In this document: positions 7,518 through 9,843 of the stretch, in pieces
How positions within the stretch are numbered: position 1 is the first letter of the stretch
Layout of the letters: each line of letters starts with the position of its first letter
Source of the DNA: Muribaculaceae bacterium
Lineage (GTDB): Bacteria > Bacteroidota > Bacteroidia > Bacteroidales > Muribaculaceae
DNA length: 9,843 nt
Direction: 5' to 3'
Assembly: GCA_017619255.1 (NCBI GenBank)
Contig: JAFZSS010000260.1
Coordinates: 1-9,843, forward strand
The notes under the pieces: generated by a model
The model's input: only the letters and a program-made list of their open reading frames with translations
Databases searched by the model: none
What the model was told of the DNA's origin: nothing
Made by a program: the position numbers and the translations under genes

Positions 7518-8180
7518 ATGATTGACTACTTGATTGACATAGACAGTGACGCATTGCTGGCGGTGAACGGCCTTCATAATGCGTTTCAAGACGCCTTCTG
7601 GTGGATGGTGTCGGCCAAGTGGTCATCGTTGCTGCTCATGCTGGCGTTGTTTTGGATCTTGATGCGCCAGAATCGTCGTCATGCCCTGCTCGTGCTGGCT
7701 ATGCTTGTACTGGCAGTCCTGACTGCCGATCAAGTGTCATCGGGGCTCATCAAGCATCTGGTGGAACGCCTACGCCCCACCCACGACCCATCACTAGACA
7801 ATATGGTCCATGTCGTCAACGGTTACCGCGGCGGCATGTACGGCTTTGTGTCGAGCCATGCTGCCAACTTCTTTGCCGCGGCCACTCTCCTGTCCTTTAT
7901 CACACGCCGTCGGCTAGTGTTGTTCTCGCTGACCGCATGGGCTCTGCTGCAATGCTATAGCCGCATTTATCTGGGCGTGCATTACCCGGGCGATATACTC
8001 GGCGGCATCATCGTGGGCGTGCTTGCCGGCTGGCTGGTCTGGTGCCTGATGCGCTGGATCCAACGCCGCTGGCGCCTGCCCGTGGGCCACTACTCCCGCC
8101 CCGATGCCACCATGCTGGCCTCTGCTCTCGGCATCACCGTCATCGGCCTGGTCATTGCTGCCCTCTGCCAAACCATATGA
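7518..8180 (+). CDS. PAP2-family membrane phosphatase
   Basis: This is a polytopic membrane phosphatase of the PAP2 superfamily, which removes phosphate from lipid phosphates or pyrophosphates such as undecaprenyl pyrophosphate, phosphatidylglycerol phosphate or lipid A. The three motifs are visible: KxxxxxxRP at 79-87 (KHLVERLRP); SSHAAN at 112-117, where most relatives have PSGHA but the histidine is kept; and SRxxxxxHxxxD at 148-159 (SRIYLGVHYPGD). Hydrophobic segments lie at about 37-49, 57-71, 116-128, 133-146, 158-178 and 198-217. The substrate cannot be told from sequence. It follows batE after 61 bases filled with a repeat array and could be the last gene of the bat transcript, though a functional link is unproven. 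No clear terminator follows it. ATG 7518 is the natural start, since the array just upstream carries stops in every frame. Confidence 0.92.
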   Translation: MIDYLIDIDSDALLAVNGLHNAFQDAFWWMVSAKWSSLLLMLALFWILMRQNRRHALLVLAMLVLAVLTADQVSSGLIKHLVERLRPTHDPSLDNMVHVVNGYRGGMYGFVSSHAANFFAAATLLSFITRRRLVLFSLTAWALLQCYSRIYLGVHYPGDILGGIIVGVLAGWLVWCLMRWIQRRWRLPVGHYSRPDATMLASALGITVIGLVIAALCQTI

Positions 8181-8217
8181 TAACTGACCGATTATTTCAC
8201 AGAATTTGGATAATAAA

Positions 8218-8249
8218 TTTTGAGAATTGATTGAATCGTTGTAACTTTG
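8218..8249 (+). promoter_or_regulatory. Bacteroidota-type sigma-ABfr promoter for 8300-9724
   Basis: TTTTG at 8218-8222 serves as the -33 element and TAACTTTG at 8242-8249 matches the -7 consensus TAnnTTTG. They are 19 bases apart, as expected for the primary sigma factor of Bacteroides and relatives. Transcription would begin near 8253-8257, giving a 5' UTR of about 45 bases before the ATG at 8300. The surrounding 119-base gap is clearly AT-richer than the flanking genes. Confidence 0.72.
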
Positions 8250-8262
8250 GAGAAAATTAGGA

Positions 8263-8275
8263 AAATCACTGATTT
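8263..8275. promoter_or_regulatory. Short palindrome, possible operator
   Basis: AAATCACTGATTT is a perfect inverted repeat with 6-base arms around one central base. It lies just downstream of the predicted transcription start and about 24 bases before the start codon of a putative DNA-binding protein. A role as a repressor site, perhaps for autoregulation, is only a suggestion; a short AT-rich palindrome can arise by chance. Confidence 0.3.
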
Positions 8276-8299
8276 CAACGCTTTTAATATTCACAAAAT

Positions 8300-8548
8300 A
8301 TGTCGAGGACCATCACTTTTAACGAACTGCGACGGATTAAAAACCGTCTGCCTGAAGGCTCCATTCATGTTATTGCCGACAAACTCAACCTGCCGGTTCA
8401 GTCGGTAAGAAATTATTTTGGCGGGTCAAACTATGAGTATGGGACCAATATGGGCTTCCACTTGGAACCTGGCCCCGATGGAGGACTTGTCGTACTTGAC
8501 GACCCTCAGATTCTTGACATGGCACTTGAGATTCTCGAAAACGAGTAA
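8300..8548 (+). CDS. Small putative HTH DNA-binding protein
   Basis: This 82-residue protein resembles short proteins found in many Bacteroidales and often labelled DNA-binding. Residues about 7-42 look like a helix-turn-helix: a first helix TFNELRRIKNRL, then HVIADKLNL as second helix, and PVQSVRNYFGG as recognition helix with wing-like continuation. The C-terminal half has a glycine/proline turn (FHLEPGPDGGLVVLDD, 53-68) and a final acidic helix ILDMALEILENE. There is no signal peptide or membrane segment. It has its own promoter-like sequence upstream and is followed 69 bases later by the universal-stress protein gene, with an inverted repeat array between. No target or ligand is recognisable. 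The size makes it suited to dimeric regulation or nucleoid binding, which I cannot distinguish. Confidence 0.85.
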   Translation: MSRTITFNELRRIKNRLPEGSIHVIADKLNLPVQSVRNYFGGSNYEYGTNMGFHLEPGPDGGLVVLDDPQILDMALEILENE

Positions 8549-8550
8549 GA

Positions 8551-8610
8551 TAGTTTTTAGTTTCTAGTCCTTAGTCCCTAGTTTCTAGTTAATTCCTCAC
8601 TTCCAACTCC
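8551..8610 (-). repeat. Heptamer repeat array, copy 4 (inverted, longest)
   Basis: Read on the + strand the units are TAGTTTT (8551), TAGTTTC (8558), TAGTCCT (8565), TAGTCCC (8572), TAGTTTC (8579) and TAGTTAA (8586), followed by TTCCTCA (8593) and CTTCCAA (8600). The reverse complement has the same unit types in the same order as copies 1-3: a TTAGGAR-like part, then an AATTAACTAG joint, then CTARRRA units. It begins two bases after the stop of the small gene and ends 7 bases before the next start codon. Confidence 0.9.
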
Positions 8611-8617
8611 AACAGCA

Positions 8618-9724
8618 ATGGACTGCAACAAGAACAACAACGACCCTAACCGGCTGATCACAGTCGCCATCCACACATTTGACCGTGCTGTGGACCTCAA
8701 GAACACGCTTGAGGAAGAAGGCATTGAGGTAAAGCTGCACAATGTTAACCTCGACGAGAAAGTGCTTGGCCCTGGCGTGAGGGTTCGCATCCGTGAGCGC
8801 GACTTAGCCCAGGCATTGCAAATCATTGAGTCGCCCGAAACCACTTCAAGCGACCAGCGATGCGTGCTGTTGCCCGTGGACTTCGGCAAGTATTCGCTCA
8901 AATCGGTCAAGCTGGGTATGGAGTATGCCCGCCGCAGCCGTGGCCGCGTGGTGTTGTTGCACAGCTATATCAACGAGCGCCACACCATGTCGATGCCCTT
9001 TGGCAGCGACCGCTACGAGACACCCGAGGACAATTTCAAGAGCATCAAGAAGCGTGCCCACCAACAGATGGAGGAGTTCAAGACCATGCTGATGGACAAA
9101 ATCGCTGCAGGCGAGTTGCCCAGGGTGAAGATAGAGACCAAGGTGGCCGAAGGCATCCCCGAGGAACAGATTCTGCATTATGCCCGCAAGTATGATGTGT
9201 CGCTTATCGTGATGGGCACCAGCGGCACCAACCGCCGCCGTCAGAACCTCATCGGTAGCGTGGCAGGCGAGGTGATGGATGCCTGCAAGTTCCCCATCTT
9301 CACGGTGCCCATCGGCATGCCCGATATCGGTCTGACCGACATCACACATGTGGCGTTTTTCTCCAACCTGATACAACAGGATCTGCTGTCGTTTGACCGC
9401 TTCGCGCGCTTGTTCAACATGCGCGGCGTGGAAGTGACCATCATCCCCGTGGTGGAGAAGAAGGACCGCCACCTGGTGGACCAGTCATTGCAGCAACTGG
9501 TGCAGTACTGCCGTGAGCACTACCCCGAGTGCACTTTCAAAACCAAGCGCATCGCGGCCAAGACCTTTATGGAGAGCTTCGCCCAGTTTGCCAAGGACGA
9601 GAATATCCAACTCATTGCTGTTCCTAACAAGAAGTCGAGCATCTTTTCGCGCCTGTTCAATCCCAGCATCGCCCACCGCGTGCTGTTCCAGACCGATACA
9701 CCGATGCTCGTCGTCCCCGTTTAA
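8618..9724 (+). CDS. Tandem universal-stress (UspA) protein with DUF2007-like N-terminus
   Basis: This is a 368-residue cytoplasmic protein. Residues about 13-71 (LITVAIHTFDRAVDLKNTLE, then GIEVKLHN and GVRVRIRERDLAQALQII) resemble the small DUF2007 'putative signal transducing' fold. Residues about 82-231 are a complete UspA domain, starting CVLLPVDFGKYSLKSV and carrying the ATP-binding motif GTSG at 200-203, nine residues, then GS at 213-214, ending FPIFTVPI. Residues about 244-368 form a second Usp fold ending TPMLVVPV, in which the nucleotide motif is replaced by PNKKSSIFSRLFNPS, so it probably does not bind ATP in the usual way. Tandem Usp proteins act in stress or dormancy responses, often as regulators or nucleotide sensors. 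It is probably co-transcribed with the upstream small gene. The start at 8618 follows an all-frame stop array, so no earlier start is possible. Confidence 0.92.
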   Translation: MDCNKNNNDPNRLITVAIHTFDRAVDLKNTLEEEGIEVKLHNVNLDEKVLGPGVRVRIRERDLAQALQIIESPETTSSDQRCVLLPVDFGKYSLKSVKLGMEYARRSRGRVVLLHSYINERHTMSMPFGSDRYETPEDNFKSIKKRAHQQMEEFKTMLMDKIAAGELPRVKIETKVAEGIPEEQILHYARKYDVSLIVMGTSGTNRRRQNLIGSVAGEVMDACKFPIFTVPIGMPDIGLTDITHVAFFSNLIQQDLLSFDRFARLFNMRGVEVTIIPVVEKKDRHLVDQSLQQLVQYCREHYPECTFKTKRIAAKTFMESFAQFAKDENIQLIAVPNKKSSIFSRLFNPSIAHRVLFQTDTPMLVVPV

Positions 9725-9761
9725 TCAATCGTTTAGACTACAAGGATATTATCCATGATAA

Positions 9762-9793
9762 AGGCGTTGACAACCATCGGGTTCTCAACGCCT
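9762..9793. terminator. Hairpin after the Usp gene, possible intrinsic terminator
   Basis: AGGCGTTGA (9762-9770) pairs with TCAACGCCT (9785-9793). After one mismatch, three more pairs (AAC with GTT) extend the stem around a 6-base loop. On the + strand the stem is followed by ATTTGT, a weak U-run; on the other strand it is followed by TTTATC. It lies 37 bases after the Usp stop and may serve one or both directions. Confidence 0.55.
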
Positions 9794-9843
9794 ATTTGTA
9801 ATGTGAAACAGCAGATAACTTATTTCATGAAGGCCAGCATGAT

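Noticed and set aside
8197..8221. Weak AATTT/AAATT pairing after the PAP2 gene as a terminator.
   Set aside because: The stem is about five A-T pairs with no GC and no U-run after it, so it is not convincing as an intrinsic terminator.
8551..8610. CRISPR-like or direct-repeat array interpretation of the heptamer tract.
   Set aside because: Units are 7 bases with no spacers, and no cas genes are present.
9820..9843. Possible partial gene at the right edge: on the - strand a frame ending IMLAFMK then stop at 9820-9822; on the + strand an ATG at 9827 reading MKASM.
   Set aside because: Only about eight codons are visible in either reading and neither is recognisable. The hairpin at 9762-9793 would fit a convergent gene, but I cannot choose between the two.

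Overview
The window looks like a chromosomal segment from the phylum Bacteroidota, order Bacteroidales, probably of the Prevotellaceae/Muribaculaceae type. The evidence is a complete Bacteroides-type aerotolerance (bat) gene order, a promoter fitting the Bacteroidota consensus (TTG plus TAnnTTTG), few Shine-Dalgarno sequences ahead of the genes, and GC-rich codon choice. Genus is an inference only. All ten supported genes lie on the + strand.

Positions 1-7456 hold the bat locus in this order: a DUF58 protein cut at its 5' end by the window edge, an unnamed membrane protein related to BatD, batA, batB, batC, batD and batE. In this family a MoxR-type AAA+ ATPase gene usually lies just upstream of the DUF58 gene, outside this window. 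The locus is built from related pairs. BatA and BatB are membrane-anchored VWA proteins, with DUF58 as a soluble VWA-like relative. The unnamed protein and BatD both have a signal peptide, an exported beta-rich region, one membrane helix and a similar helical cytoplasmic tail. BatC and BatE both carry TPRs. Such MoxR/VWA loci are thought to form an envelope-associated chaperone or assembly complex, and in Bacteroides fragilis the bat genes were linked to aerotolerance. The molecular substrate is not established.

Positions 7518-8180 encode a PAP2-family membrane phosphatase. Positions 8181-8299 are an AT-richer intergenic region with a good Bacteroidota promoter and a short palindrome. They lead into a small putative DNA-binding protein (8300-8548) and a large protein with a DUF2007-like N-terminus and tandem universal-stress domains (8618-9724). 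A hairpin at 9762-9793 probably ends this unit.

The least explained structure is a family of four intergenic repeat arrays (877-928, 2897-2930, 7466-7517, 8551-8610). They are built from 7-base units of the form CTARRRA and TTAGRAR. Three lie directly before start codons in one orientation, and the fourth is inverted. Because 7 is not a multiple of 3 and each unit carries TAA or TAG (and CTA gives TAG on the other strand), each array closes all reading frames on both strands. No gene-free stretch exceeds about 120 bases.
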